Shown here: in pieces, positions 34,876-44,051 of the stretch
Position numbering within the stretch: position 1 is the stretch's first letter
How the letters are laid out: every line of letters begins with the position of its first letter
Source of the DNA: Bacillota bacterium
Lineage (GTDB): Bacteria > Bacillota > Clostridia > Lachnospirales > Lachnospiraceae
Reading direction: 5' to 3'
DNA length: 64,000 nucleotides
Assembly: GCA_023395555.1 (NCBI GenBank)
Contig: JAEWYQ010000088.1
Location: 62,001-126,000 of the forward strand
Position numbers and translations under genes: made by a program
The notes under the pieces: generated by a model
Databases searched by the model: none
What the model was told of the DNA's origin: nothing
What the model saw: the letters and a program-made list of their open reading frames with translations, nothing else

Positions 34876-35937
34876 CTATCTGCGCTTTGAACGGGGAGAA
34901 GGGCTGGCCGTGGCGCTCAGATTCGGGGGTTCAAAGGTACTGATATCGATAATGCCGTCTGCATCCATGATGTATGTATTGGTATTGTCGTAATCCTTAA
35001 AGAACACATAACCGCCGGCGATATGAATCTGCTTGAAGTCGCCCTCCATCAGGGTTCTGCTCTCCATGGTCTGCAGGTTCAGCCGGCAGATCCGGTTGTT
35101 CTTGCCGTTGTCCACCTGGTAGAACAGATAACGTCCATCCTCCGTTATATTATAGGTGAAGCAGCGTTCCTTCACCAGCCGGGTCGGTTCTGAGCCGTCG
35201 GAATTCATCCGGTAGATCCGGTATTTATCGTCCAGATTCATATAGTAAATATAATCCCCCTGAAAGATGGGATAATAATAATTTCCCTCGAATTTGGTAT
35301 GGGAGGTATAGCTGGATAAATTCATGGCATTGATATTATGGTCCTCGGAATAACCATTATAAATCAGAGAGTTATCTATGACTGTGGAAGGGATGACGGC
35401 ATCATCCACCAGCATCCGTTCCTGGGTGGCGTCAATCTGGCAGCGGTACAGGAAGAGTCCGGTGCCGACATCATAACGCTGAAAATAGATATTGTTGCCC
35501 CGCAGCATCAGATAGGCTCCGGGATTGCCGGTAAAGGCTTTCAGACCCTTGCCGTTATGATTCAGCCGGTACACACCATTATTAAAGAACATGAGGATGC
35601 TGCCGGCCTGGTTCTCTCTGGTATTATTGGCGCGCACATAGTAGATATAGTTATCATCTGCATTGATGAATACGGACTTGTCATCACTTATTTTCTTCAC
35701 ATTGGATAAATTGGAGTTCATAACATACAGACTGCCGTCATCCATATCATTGCTGAAAAAGATTCTTCCTCCCCGTTCACAGAAGAGCCCGCCATTGTAA
35801 ATATTACCGGAAGTATTGCCAACCTCCTCTTCCTCGTTAAAATAGGTTCTGCCGGAGGAATATACAAGAAGGCCGCCCAGAGTAAGAATTGTGACCATCG
35901 TAAGAAGAATTAGGATAAGGCGAATTGTCTTTAACAT
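34876..35937 (-). CDS. DUF5050-type secreted or membrane-anchored beta-propeller-like protein
   Basis: The 353-residue protein has an N-terminal membrane segment (LILILLTMVTILTLGGLLVY) and then repeated units of the type IYYxxxDDxYRIYRMNSDGSE, SLYVMNSNLSNVKKIS and ICRLNLQT, typical of DUF5050 repeats that form beta-propellers. It should be extracytoplasmic. No function is known. The tail is Ser/Pro-rich and basic. ATG follows GGAGGTACTT. It is convergent with folC. Confidence 0.75.
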   Translation of the reverse strand: MLKTIRLILILLTMVTILTLGGLLVYSSGRTYFNEEEEVGNTSGNIYNGGLFCERGGRIFFSNDMDDGSLYVMNSNLSNVKKISDDKSVFINADDNYIYYVRANNTRENQAGSILMFFNNGVYRLNHNGKGLKAFTGNPGAYLMLRGNNIYFQRYDVGTGLFLYRCQIDATQERMLVDDAVIPSTVIDNSLIYNGYSEDHNINAMNLSSYTSHTKFEGNYYYPIFQGDYIYYMNLDDKYRIYRMNSDGSEPTRLVKERCFTYNITEDGRYLFYQVDNGKNNRICRLNLQTMESRTLMEGDFKQIHIAGGYVFFKDYDNTNTYIMDADGIIDISTFEPPNLSATASPSPRSKRR

Positions 35938-36092
35938 AAGTACCTCCATTAATTAGATTCATTTGTTCCAACATATACTAATTATATATCGTAAGAGCGG
36001 GAAATTCAATATATAGTGTAAAAGGGCTAAAACAGACTCCCCATGCCTAACTTGATGATATTGCTCTCTGAACAGTAACCTCAAGTTAAAGG

Positions 36093-36121
36093 TTGCATCA
36101 GTTGTCCGATAAGGGTATAAT
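36093..36121 (+). promoter_or_regulatory. Promoter of pheA
   Basis: TTGCAT (36093-36098) and TATAAT (36116-36121) are 17 bp apart, about 42 bp before the ATG. The 215-bp space between the divergent DUF5050 gene and pheA shows no T-box or leader peptide. Confidence 0.65.
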
Positions 36122-36163
36122 GGGGCAAAAGAAGGGAAACACAACAGCATAGGGAGGTATTTG

Positions 36164-37318
36164 ATGACCGATTTACAGGAAAGCAGACAAAAAATTGATG
36201 CGATAGACCATCGGATGGTGGAGCTGTTCGAGGAACGGATGAAGCTGGCGGTTGATATCGCGGAATATAAAAGGAGTGTGGGAAAGCCCATCTTTGATGC
36301 TGCCAGGGAGGAGGAAAAGCTGACGGCTCTCAGACAGCTGACCAAAGAGGAGTACAATCAGAAGGCGGTTACGGATCTTTTCAAGCAGATCATGTCCATG
36401 AGCCGCAGATTGCAGTATACCCTTCTGGAGCAGAAGGACAGTCTGGGCTTTTCCAGGATGGAGCGCAGCCCTAAATATGCGGATACGCACACAGATATGA
36501 AAGTAGCCTTTTATGGAGAACGGGGAGCCTATACGGAGCAGGCGATGCTGGAATATTTTAATGCAGGGCAGACAGGAATGCCCATGGCGACCTTTGGAGA
36601 AGTAATGAAGGCGGTTCGTGACGGAGAGGCACAATACGGTGTCCTGCCTATTGAGAATTCCTCCACCGGCACCCTGTCGGATATCTTTGATCTTCTGGCG
36701 GAATTTGATAATTATATCATCGCCGAGCATCTGGTAAAGATTGAACACAGCCTATGGGGACTGCCGGGAGCGGAGCTTTCGGGAATTACCAGGGTATATT
36801 CCCATAAGCAGGGTCTGCTGCAGTGTTCCGGATTTCTTAAGGAGCATCCCCGGATCAAGCAGATAGAAGGCGGCAGTACGGCGGGAAGCGCCCGCAGGGT
36901 TCTGGAGGAACAGGATATAACCCAGGCGGCGATTGCCAGCAGGAGAGCGGGGGAATACTATGGTCTGAGTCTGCTGAGGGAAGGGATTCATGACGAGGAT
37001 CATAACACCACGCGTTTCATTATTATTTCAAACCGAAAGCTGTATGAACAGGGGGCAAACCGGACCAGTATCTGCTTTGCGCTGCCCCACCGGAGCGGTT
37101 CGCTGTATCATATGCTCTCTCATTTTATTTATAATAACATCAATATGACCAAGATTGAGTCCAGGCCCATCGCCGGAAAAGCATTTGCCTATCGGTTCTT
37201 TGTGGATATTGAAGGGGGGCTGGACGACCCGGCTGTGATGAATGCCCTCCATTGTATTAAGGAAGAGGCAATTGAGATGAAGATATTAGGAAGCTATATT
37301 CCTGTTTCGGCCTCGTAA
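36164..37318 (+). CDS. pheA: Bifunctional chorismate mutase / prephenate dehydratase
   Basis: The 384-residue protein has an AroQ chorismate mutase domain (LQESRQKIDAIDHRMVELFE, 1-90), then prephenate dehydratase (VAFYGERGAYTEQAML, GVLPIENSSTGT, DHNTTRFIIISN, 110-290) and a C-terminal ACT domain with the ESRP motif (KIESRPIAGKAFAYRFFVD). It converts chorismate to phenylpyruvate and should be inhibited by phenylalanine through the ACT domain. The start is ATG 36164 after GGGAGGTATTTG. Confidence 0.95.
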   Translation: MTDLQESRQKIDAIDHRMVELFEERMKLAVDIAEYKRSVGKPIFDAAREEEKLTALRQLTKEEYNQKAVTDLFKQIMSMSRRLQYTLLEQKDSLGFSRMERSPKYADTHTDMKVAFYGERGAYTEQAMLEYFNAGQTGMPMATFGEVMKAVRDGEAQYGVLPIENSSTGTLSDIFDLLAEFDNYIIAEHLVKIEHSLWGLPGAELSGITRVYSHKQGLLQCSGFLKEHPRIKQIEGGSTAGSARRVLEEQDITQAAIASRRAGEYYGLSLLREGIHDEDHNTTRFIIISNRKLYEQGANRTSICFALPHRSGSLYHMLSHFIYNNINMTKIESRPIAGKAFAYRFFVDIEGGLDDPAVMNALHCIKEEAIEMKILGSYIPVSAS

Positions 37319-37473
37319 GAAGGAGGAGAGGGATGCGGTTTTATTTCTTCATATATTTTTCAAAAACAGAACACAAAGTAAACATAATTTATTGATAAAC
37401 TTCTCTTATCAAAAGGAAATACCAGGTGCACCTGATCAATAGCAGCCAAGTAATATTTGAAAGGAGAGTTTTT

Positions 37474-38925
37474 ATGAACGACGAATACAGAAATAATGAA
37501 TACATCGGCAGTGATCCCAATTCCGGGCAATTGAATGAGAATGCGGCTCAGAACAGCCAAGGCAGCCAAAGCAGTCAGAGTATTTATTCTTATACCGGCA
37601 GCGGTATTATTCAGGATTATAACCGCAGCAACAGCCAGAATTATCAGGGCTATGAGACATCAGGCCAGACATATTATTATACGCCTTCTGAGACAGTTGA
37701 TGTAAAACCCAGGAAGAAGAGAAGGTTTGGCGGAATAATGAAGCTTGCCGCATCCGCGGTGGCCTTTGGGCTTATAGCAGGAGTGGTTTTCCAGGGGTAT
37801 TATTCAGCGGTATGGTCCCATAAGATAGCCCGGTACCAGGAGCAGATAGATGCCCTCCAGATTACCGAGGCAGAACAAGGCGTGGGTAAGAATGATACCA
37901 TCAGGACAGCGAACAGCTCCCCGGATAAGATAGTAACCGACGTATCCGATGTAGTAGCCAATGTTATGCCTGCCATTGTCGCCATCAATTCCACGGTGGA
38001 GAGCGCCTCTTATGATTATTTCTTTGGCAGGGAGTACACCCAGGAAGCTCAGAGCAGCGGCTCCGGCATCATTATCGGGCAGAATGGCTCACAGCTGCTG
38101 CTGGTGACCAATAATCACGTAATCGATGGCGCCACTGCAATTGAGATTGTATTTTCCGATAAGACCACGGCTTTTGCATCCGTTAAGGGAGCGGAACCCT
38201 ATGCTGACCTTGCGGTGCTGTCGGTTGACATGGACAGCTTGTCCGAGGATACCGCCGCTGCTATTAAGGTGGCTACCTTGGGGGATTCAGAAGAGATGGT
38301 TCCCGGTGAGATGGTAATTGCCATCGGTAATGCCCTGGGCTACGGACAGTCTGTGACGGTAGGCTATGTAAGCGCTGTTAACAGGGAGATTACCATTGAC
38401 AATCAGAAGATGACTCTGCTTCAGACGGACGCGGCTATCAATCCGGGTAACAGCGGCGGTGCACTAATTAATACTGCCGGTGAGGTGATCGGTATTAATT
38501 CCGTGAAGTTTGCTTCCGAGCAGGTAGAAGGTATGGGCTACGCAATTCCCATCTCCGACGCAATTCCAATGATTAACGAATTGATGAACCGTGAAGTGGT
38601 GGCATCCGAGGAGCAGGGCTTCTTAGGAATTAACACCTCCACAGCCCAGGAGGTAACCGATGTTTATGCACAGCGTTTCAATATGCCCATCGGTATCTAT
38701 GTCAATGATGTGGTGGAAGATTCTCCGGCAGACAGGGCCGGCCTGATGCAGGGAGATATTATCACCGGACTGGATGGAAACAAGATTGAGACCATCGCGG
38801 ATTTGAAGAGAGCCCTCAGCTATAGAAAAGCCGGCCAGACGGTACAGCTCAAGGTTCAGGTAATGGACGGCGGAAAATACGTGGAAAAGGTACTGGAGGT
38901 TACTCTTGGCGAAAAGCAGAATTAA
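37474..38925 (+). CDS. HtrA/DegP-like membrane serine protease
   Basis: The 483-residue protein has a Gln/Ser/Asn/Tyr-rich cytoplasmic N-terminus (1-80), one membrane helix (LAASAVAFGLIAGVVFQGYY, about 90-110), a trypsin-like domain with His in NNHVIDGA, Asp in YADLAVLS and Ser in NPGNSGGAL, and a C-terminal PDZ domain. It degrades misfolded proteins outside the membrane. The start at 37474 follows AAAGGAGAGTTTTT. An inverted repeat TTGATAA/TTATCAA (37392-37412) lies upstream. Confidence 0.93.
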   Translation: MNDEYRNNEYIGSDPNSGQLNENAAQNSQGSQSSQSIYSYTGSGIIQDYNRSNSQNYQGYETSGQTYYYTPSETVDVKPRKKRRFGGIMKLAASAVAFGLIAGVVFQGYYSAVWSHKIARYQEQIDALQITEAEQGVGKNDTIRTANSSPDKIVTDVSDVVANVMPAIVAINSTVESASYDYFFGREYTQEAQSSGSGIIIGQNGSQLLLVTNNHVIDGATAIEIVFSDKTTAFASVKGAEPYADLAVLSVDMDSLSEDTAAAIKVATLGDSEEMVPGEMVIAIGNALGYGQSVTVGYVSAVNREITIDNQKMTLLQTDAAINPGNSGGALINTAGEVIGINSVKFASEQVEGMGYAIPISDAIPMINELMNREVVASEEQGFLGINTSTAQEVTDVYAQRFNMPIGIYVNDVVEDSPADRAGLMQGDIITGLDGNKIETIADLKRALSYRKAGQTVQLKVQVMDGGKYVEKVLEVTLGEKQN

Positions 38926-38977
38926 TCAGCGAAAAGAATAGCGCCGGATATTGATAGTACTGGCACACCCCATATTA

Positions 38978-39017
38978 CCCTCCGAATATACTATAAGCGT
39001 ATAGTATATTTGGAGGG
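38978..39017 (+). promoter_or_regulatory. Hairpin that sequesters the ribosome-binding site of the lipoprotein gene
   Basis: The 18-base arm at 38978-38995 pairs with 39000-39017 with one mismatch and a four-base loop (AGCG). The right arm contains the Shine-Dalgarno GGAGGG (39012-39017) of the gene at 39022, so folding would block translation. TTTT follows, so it could also end transcription from htrA. The inner half is AT-rich. Confidence 0.8.
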
Positions 39018-39021
39018 TTTT

Positions 39022-40017
39022 ATGAAACGCAGGCTTATATGCATACTGGCAATACTTACCTTAACCGTAACCATGTTTTCCGGCTGCAAGCGCAGCTCCG
39101 GGCTTACGGAAATTACATTGAATGAAGTGGCTCACTCCATCTTCTATGCACCGATGTATGTGGCATTCGAGAAGGGATACTTTGAAGAGGAAGGTTTGAA
39201 GGTGAATCTGGTGAACGGCCTTGGCGCTGATAAAACGATGACAGCATTGCTGTCAGGGGAATGTGAGATCGGCTTCATGGGTGCGGAGGCTTCCGTCTAC
39301 GTCTATAATGAAGGGGCCCAGGACTATGTAGTGAATTTTGCCCAGCTGACCCAGAGAGCGGGCAACTTTCTGGTAAGCCGTGACCTGAATGAGGAATTCA
39401 CATGGGATAATATCAAGGGTATGACGGTAATCGGCGGACGAGCCGGAGGAATGCCTGAAATGGTCTTTGAATACATTCTGAAAAAACAGGGGATTAATCC
39501 GAGGACGGATCTGAACATTGTTCAGAACATCGATTTTGGATTGACCGCTCAGGCATTCTCCTCCGGCCAGGGGGATTATACCATTGAATTTGAACCCGCC
39601 GCTACCGGACTGGAGCTGGCCGGAGCCGGCAAGGTAGTCGCCTCCCTGGGTGTGGAGAGCGGTAAGGTTCCTTACACCTCCTTCTCCGTAAAGAAGAGCT
39701 ATCTGAAGAAGCACGGAGATATTGTACAGAAGTTCACCAATGCGCTGCAGAAGGGAATTGATTATGTTGCAACCCACACACCGGAAGAGATTGCCGGGGT
39801 AATCCAGCCTCAATTTGCCGAGACGGAGAAGGAGAAGCTGGTTATGATCGTAACCAGATATTATAATCAGGATACCTGGAAGGAAGATCTGATCTTCGAG
39901 GAATCCAGCCTTAATCTGCTTCAGGATATTCTGGATGATGCCGGTGAACTGAAACAGAGGGTGCCGTATAAGGATATTATAACTACGGAATTTGCTGAGA
40001 AGGCTGCAAAGAAATAA
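39022..40017 (+). CDS. ABC transporter substrate-binding lipoprotein, NMT1/SsuA-like
   Basis: The 331-residue protein has a lipoprotein signal ending in FSGC (Cys near residue 22), then an NMT1/THI5-like domain (ITLNEVAHSIFYAPMYVAFE, GYFEEEGLKVNLVNG, LLSGECEIGFMGAE). Relatives bind pyrimidine precursors of thiamine, sulfonates, nitrate or similar ligands. No permease or ATPase gene is next to it, so the partners are unknown. The start is ATG 39022; its ribosome site is inside a strong hairpin. Confidence 0.85.
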   Translation: MKRRLICILAILTLTVTMFSGCKRSSGLTEITLNEVAHSIFYAPMYVAFEKGYFEEEGLKVNLVNGLGADKTMTALLSGECEIGFMGAEASVYVYNEGAQDYVVNFAQLTQRAGNFLVSRDLNEEFTWDNIKGMTVIGGRAGGMPEMVFEYILKKQGINPRTDLNIVQNIDFGLTAQAFSSGQGDYTIEFEPAATGLELAGAGKVVASLGVESGKVPYTSFSVKKSYLKKHGDIVQKFTNALQKGIDYVATHTPEEIAGVIQPQFAETEKEKLVMIVTRYYNQDTWKEDLIFEESSLNLLQDILDDAGELKQRVPYKDIITTEFAEKAAKK

Positions 40018-40026
40018 AATTGTGTT

Positions 40027-40076
40027 AAAAAAGAAGGAGCAAAGAACCGGTAAAGGGTCTTTGCTCCTTCTTTTTT
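40027..40076. terminator. Strong bidirectional terminator
   Basis: A 19-base arm beginning with six A (40027-40045) pairs perfectly with an arm ending in six T (40058-40076). It serves the lipoprotein gene on + and the small acidic-tail gene on -. Confidence 0.93.
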
Positions 40077-40346
40077 CTACTCTTCCGAAGGGGCAGGGGC
40101 TTCTTCCTCTTCCTCAGCTTCTTCTGTATCATCCTCATAATCATCAAAATCGTCGTCAAAATCCTCAAGATAATTGGGCCTCATATAACGGTATACAGCA
40201 TATGCAATTGCGGCTACGGCGGCAACAGCGCCAATGATTGCCAGAACGCATAGGATTGTCTGTTTTTTCTTCTCCATTGGGTCTTTTCTGTGAATCAATT
40301 CACCAAGTTTCATTGCACTTAACAGCTCATCGATTTTAGTTCCCAT
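40077..40346 (-). CDS. Small membrane protein with acidic tail
   Basis: The 89-residue protein starts MGTKIDELLSAMKLGELIHR, has one membrane helix (TILCVLAIIGAVAAVAAIAY, about 30-50) and ends in a run of about 30 mostly Asp and Glu residues. I do not recognise a characterised family, though similar proteins are common in Lachnospiraceae. The start at 40346 is preceded by GGAAAGGAAGTG; a GTG three codons earlier is the alternative. Confidence 0.7.
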   Translation of the reverse strand: MGTKIDELLSAMKLGELIHRKDPMEKKKQTILCVLAIIGAVAAVAAIAYAVYRYMRPNYLEDFDDDFDDYEDDTEEAEEEEEAPAPSEE

Positions 40347-40457
40347 GAATTGCACTTCCTTTCCTATTGAATTATCATGCTTACTACGACTTTAATACGC
40401 CTTTAGTATATCACAATATAGGTCGTTTTACTATAATATTTCAGCTTTTATGAAAAT

Positions 40458-42779
40458 TTATTCAACGGTTTCATCAATTTTTGTAAGATTGGCAAAGGCG
40501 GAGAGAAGCTTTTTGATTCCAAAGCCGGGAAAATCCACCGTTACTTCATAGTCCTTGCCGCCCATTGTAATATTGGTTACGCTTCCTGTTCCAAACTTGA
40601 TATGCTTTACCGTATCACCCACGCCATAGTCCAGAGATCCCATTTTATTTCCCTGGAATTGCCTGGTCTCAGCACTAAGAAAGGGTTTATAGGCAGCCTG
40701 GCTCTGCTTGTAACCGCCGGGGATGGGCTTGTCAAAATCCAGTGAAGCAGAAGAAGGGCTTCCCTTGGAGCTCCCATAGGCTTCCTCCCGGAAGGTGTAT
40801 ACCGGACGGCGGGGGCCGGGGGAGGTTATCTTCAGCAGGTATCTGGGAATCTCATTAATAAAACGGGAAGGTCTGTTATACTGGGTCTCACCCCGGAGCA
40901 TACGCTGCTTTGCCGCAGTCAGGGAAAGCTGCTTCATGGCACGGGTGATTCCCACATAGCAGAGCCTGCGTTCTTCTTCGATCTCTTCCGCCGGATTGTC
41001 TGCAAAGATGGACATATAGCCGGGGAAGATTCCTTCCTCCATTCCGCAGAGGTACACATAGGGGAATTCCAGCCCCTTTGCGCTATGTAAGGTCATTAAT
41101 ACAACATGGTCCGCGCCCTCCTCCAGATTGTCAATATCGGCCACCAACGCCACTTCCTCCAGGAAACCGCCAAGAGTAGGCTCCTCCGTATTATCCTCAT
41201 AGGTTACCAGCTTGTTCACCAGTTCGTTGATATTGCCGATACGGTCCTGGGCCTCTTCTCCGTTATCCTGCTCCAGCTCCCTTAAATAGCCGGTAGCATC
41301 CAGGATATCGTCGATCAATTCCGTCAGGGCATAACCCTCCTGGTTCAGTCTGGCGCGCAGCCCTTCAATGAGGCTGAGGAAGGGAGTGATCTTGGAAGCG
41401 GCTCTTTCCACTCCGGGAATATAGCTGGCTCTGGTCAGGGCGTCGTAGAAGCTCAGGCCGTTCTCCACGGCATAATCATTTACCCGGTCCACGGTGGTCA
41501 GGCCGATGCCCCGTCTGGGAACATTGATGATACGCTTGACGGCGATGCTGTCCAGGCCGTTGTCAATGGTTTTCAGATAGGCCAGTATGTCCTTAATTTC
41601 CTTACGTGCATAGAAGTTTACGCTGCCAATGATCTTATAGGGAATATTGCGGTTAACCAGCTTCTCCTCGAAGAGACGGGATTGGGCGTTGGTCCGGTAC
41701 AGGACGGCAAAATCCTGGTAAGCAGCCCGGCCGTCCTCTACCATATTCTGAATCTCCGAGGTAATGAAGTCAGCCTCTTCGAAATCTGTCTCAAATTGGG
41801 TGAAATGCACCGGTTCCCCTTCGTCGTTCTCCGTCCACATGGACTTGTCCTTCCGCCCCTGGTTATTGCAGATCACTTCGTTGGCGGCATTGAGAATGCT
41901 TTTGGTGGAGCGGTAGTTCTGCTCCAGCTTGATTACCGTCGTATTGGGAAAGGTACGTTCAAAATTGAGGATATTATAGATATTGGCCCCGCGGAATTTG
42001 TAGATGGACTGATCATCGTCACCGACAACACAGAGATTGTATTCCTGTTCGCCGTACTCGTTCTTCCCGCTTGCCAGCAGATGAATCAGCTGGAACTGGG
42101 CGGTGTTGGTATCCTGGTATTCATCCACCATGATATAGCGGAAGCGGTACTGGTAGTATTCCAGAGCCTGGGGATTCGTCCGGAACAGTTCTACCGTACG
42201 GCAGATCAAATCATCAAAGTCAAGGGCATTGCTCTGTCTCAACCGCTTCTGGTATTCTGTATAGGCCTGGGCATAGCGCAGCTGATTGGCATCCCGCCCG
42301 GCGAGCCGGGTGAATTCATCAGGAGAGATGAGCTCGTCCTTTGCCTTGGAGATGACCGAAAGGATGGCGCGCTCGTTGGTCTTCTTTGTATCAATATTCA
42401 GATACTTGCATATCTCACGCATCAGGGTCTTCTGATCATCCGAGTCGTAGATGGTAAAGCTCCGGGTAAAGCCCAGGGTTTCGATAAATCTCCTGAGAAT
42501 GCGAACGCAGGTGGAATGGAAGGTGCTGACCCAGATCTGCTCCGAGCCGTAGCCCACAATGCTGTCCACCCTTTCCCGCATCTCTCTGGCGGCCTTGTTG
42601 GTGAAGGTGATGGCAAGAATGTTATATGGATTTACACCCCGCTCCTCAATCAGGTAGGCAATCCGGTGCGTCAGCACCCTGGTCTTGCCGGAGCCCGCTC
42701 CGGCGAGAAGCAGCAGCGGGCCCTTATGGTGCAGCACCGCACGCTTTTGTTCGGGATTTAAAGTGTCGTAGATACTCAT
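40458..42779 (-). CDS. pcrA: ATP-dependent DNA helicase PcrA/UvrD
   Basis: The 773-residue protein has the superfamily 1A motifs LLLAGAGSGKTRVLTHRIAY (Q motif follows LNPEQKRAV), DEYQDTN, GDDDQSIYKFRGA, LEQNYRSTK and HSAKGLEFPYV, plus a C-terminal Tudor-like segment (VKHIKFGTGSV). It unwinds DNA in repair and replication restart. The length matches PcrA. ATG 42779 is preceded by GGAGGTTATT. Confidence 0.96.
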   Translation of the reverse strand: MSIYDTLNPEQKRAVLHHKGPLLLLAGAGSGKTRVLTHRIAYLIEERGVNPYNILAITFTNKAAREMRERVDSIVGYGSEQIWVSTFHSTCVRILRRFIETLGFTRSFTIYDSDDQKTLMREICKYLNIDTKKTNERAILSVISKAKDELISPDEFTRLAGRDANQLRYAQAYTEYQKRLRQSNALDFDDLICRTVELFRTNPQALEYYQYRFRYIMVDEYQDTNTAQFQLIHLLASGKNEYGEQEYNLCVVGDDDQSIYKFRGANIYNILNFERTFPNTTVIKLEQNYRSTKSILNAANEVICNNQGRKDKSMWTENDEGEPVHFTQFETDFEEADFITSEIQNMVEDGRAAYQDFAVLYRTNAQSRLFEEKLVNRNIPYKIIGSVNFYARKEIKDILAYLKTIDNGLDSIAVKRIINVPRRGIGLTTVDRVNDYAVENGLSFYDALTRASYIPGVERAASKITPFLSLIEGLRARLNQEGYALTELIDDILDATGYLRELEQDNGEEAQDRIGNINELVNKLVTYEDNTEEPTLGGFLEEVALVADIDNLEEGADHVVLMTLHSAKGLEFPYVYLCGMEEGIFPGYMSIFADNPAEEIEEERRLCYVGITRAMKQLSLTAAKQRMLRGETQYNRPSRFINEIPRYLLKITSPGPRRPVYTFREEAYGSSKGSPSSASLDFDKPIPGGYKQSQAAYKPFLSAETRQFQGNKMGSLDYGVGDTVKHIKFGTGSVTNITMGGKDYEVTVDFPGFGIKKLLSAFANLTKIDETVE

Positions 42780-42854
42780 AATAACCTCCGGTTTACAAAC
42801 ATATGTTTATTATAGCATGCGGGAGCAGGGGTTTCAATCATGTTTATTTTTGCT

Positions 42855-42883
42855 TTGACATCTAGTAACGAATACTATATAAT
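42855..42883 (+). promoter_or_regulatory. Consensus promoter of the DUF1836 gene
   Basis: TTGACA (42855-42860) and TATAAT (42878-42883) are separated by exactly 17 bp. Its transcript would begin with the repeat element at 42884-42945. Confidence 0.88.
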
Positions 42884-42945
42884 AGAGCGTAGTGAGCATG
42901 ATGCAAGCTTGCTTGCGATCCTGTGACCGGAGCTGGAGATCATGA
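42878..42945 (+). repeat. Intergenic repeat element, copy 2
   Basis: This 68-bp stretch matches the element at 10665-10733, from TATAAT through GAGATCATGA. Over the last 53 bp 44 positions agree. The hairpin here is AAGC-TT-GCTT where copy 1 has GAGC-TT-GCTC, a compensatory pair change. In this copy the element lies wholly in the 5' leader of the DUF1836 gene. Confidence 0.8.
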
Positions 42946-42960
42946 TACGAGGTGATACTA

Positions 42961-43608
42961 TTGGAAATGACAAAAGAAGAGCATATTAAAAGTTTGATTG
43001 ATGGTTTAAAGGATATCAAATATATTATGCCGGATGACATACCGAATATTGATTTATATATGGACCAGGTGACGACATTTATGGATAAGCATCTTACTTC
43101 CTCGAAGCGCTACAGCGAAGATAAGCTTCTGACGAAGACGATGATTAACAATTATACCAAGAATGAGCTGCTGCCGCCTCCAAATAAGAAGAAATATACA
43201 AAGGAGCATATGTTCCTTCTTATTTTTATCTATTATTTTAAGAACATACTGTCCATTAACGATATACAGAGTATCTTTAATCCCCTGACAGAGCGTTACT
43301 ATGGCGACAAATCGGAGATTAAGCTGGAAGAGATCTATGAGGAAATCTTCCGCCTGGAGAAGGAGCAGACGGATGCTCTGGCAAAGGATATGATCCGTAA
43401 GATGACAAAAGCAAAGGAATCTTTTGCCGGGATAACCGAACCGGAGGATAAGGAGTTTCTGACCACTTTTTCCTTCATCTGCATGCTTTGCTTTGATGTA
43501 TATATGAGAAAGCACATGATTGAGAAGATGATTGACGGTTCGCTGATGGGTTCCAGGAAGTGCAGTAAGCCGACGGAGAAGAAGGCTGAGAAGAAAAACA
43601 ATACTTAA
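42961..43608 (+). CDS. DUF1836 family probable transcriptional regulator
   Basis: The protein is about 215 residues and contains a MerR-like helix-turn-helix segment (YTKEHMFLLIFIYYFKNILS then INDIQSIF), the pattern of DUF1836. The tail is lysine-rich. Its targets are unknown. TTG 42961 lies five bases after GAGGTGAT; ATG 42967 is an alternative. It has a consensus promoter and the repeat element as leader. Confidence 0.8.
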   Translation: MEMTKEEHIKSLIDGLKDIKYIMPDDIPNIDLYMDQVTTFMDKHLTSSKRYSEDKLLTKTMINNYTKNELLPPPNKKKYTKEHMFLLIFIYYFKNILSINDIQSIFNPLTERYYGDKSEIKLEEIYEEIFRLEKEQTDALAKDMIRKMTKAKESFAGITEPEDKEFLTTFSFICMLCFDVYMRKHMIEKMIDGSLMGSRKCSKPTEKKAEKKNNT

Positions 43609-43617
43609 AATAAGGAA

Positions 43618-43652
43618 CAGGGCTGGTCGCAAAAGCGATAGCCCTGGTTTTT
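43618..43652 (+). terminator. Terminator of the DUF1836 gene
   Basis: CAGGGCT (43618-43624) pairs with AGCCCTG (43640-43646), with TCGC/GCGA inside, followed by GTTTTTA. It overlaps the end of the convergent gene. Confidence 0.8.
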
Positions 43653-43953
43653 ATTTGTCTGAAAAGGGATCCTTCATTCTGGCAAATACCATGTCATATC
43701 CATCGTTGCCGTAGTTCAGAGAACGATTGACGCGGCTGATGGTGGCCGTAGAGGCGCCGGTTTTTTCCGCAATCTCCAGATAGGTCTTATGGCAGCGGAG
43801 CATCCGCGCCACCTCGAATCTTTGAGAGAGGGATAGCAGTTCGTTTACAGTACAGACATCTTCAAAAAAGGTATAACATTCCTCTGCATTCTTCAAACTC
43901 AGAATTGCTTCAAACAGATGGTCCACGGCATCCGTCTTAATATTTTTACTCAT
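43651..43953 (-). CDS. YerC/YecD family TrpR-like regulator
   Basis: The 100-residue protein has the TrpR-type helix-turn-helix: NELLSLSQRFEVARML, YLEIAEKTGASTATISRV and RSLNYGNDGYDMVFAR. Relatives are small DNA-binding regulators of unknown targets. The start at 43953 is ten bases after AAAGGAGT; an upstream in-frame ATG lies within that site and is unlikely. Confidence 0.85.
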   Translation of the reverse strand: MSKNIKTDAVDHLFEAILSLKNAEECYTFFEDVCTVNELLSLSQRFEVARMLRCHKTYLEIAEKTGASTATISRVNRSLNYGNDGYDMVFARMKDPFSDK

Positions 43954-44051
43954 ATCGATTAGGACTCCTTTCATCCCACTGGCTCTCGTACAGTATGCAT
44001 GTTTTGCCCCTGTACTATGATTTTAACACTACAGAGTGGTAAAGTAAAGGA

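Noticed and set aside
36000..36160. T-box or leader peptide before pheA
   Set aside because: No T-box core sequence, specifier hairpin or Phe-rich small frame was seen.
41682..42761. 359-codon + strand frame opposite pcrA
   Set aside because: It lies wholly antisense to an unmistakable helicase gene and lacks its own signals.
42850..42960. Phage attachment site at the repeat element
   Set aside because: No integrase, phage gene or tRNA is nearby, and the copies are in the same orientation far apart beside ordinary genes.
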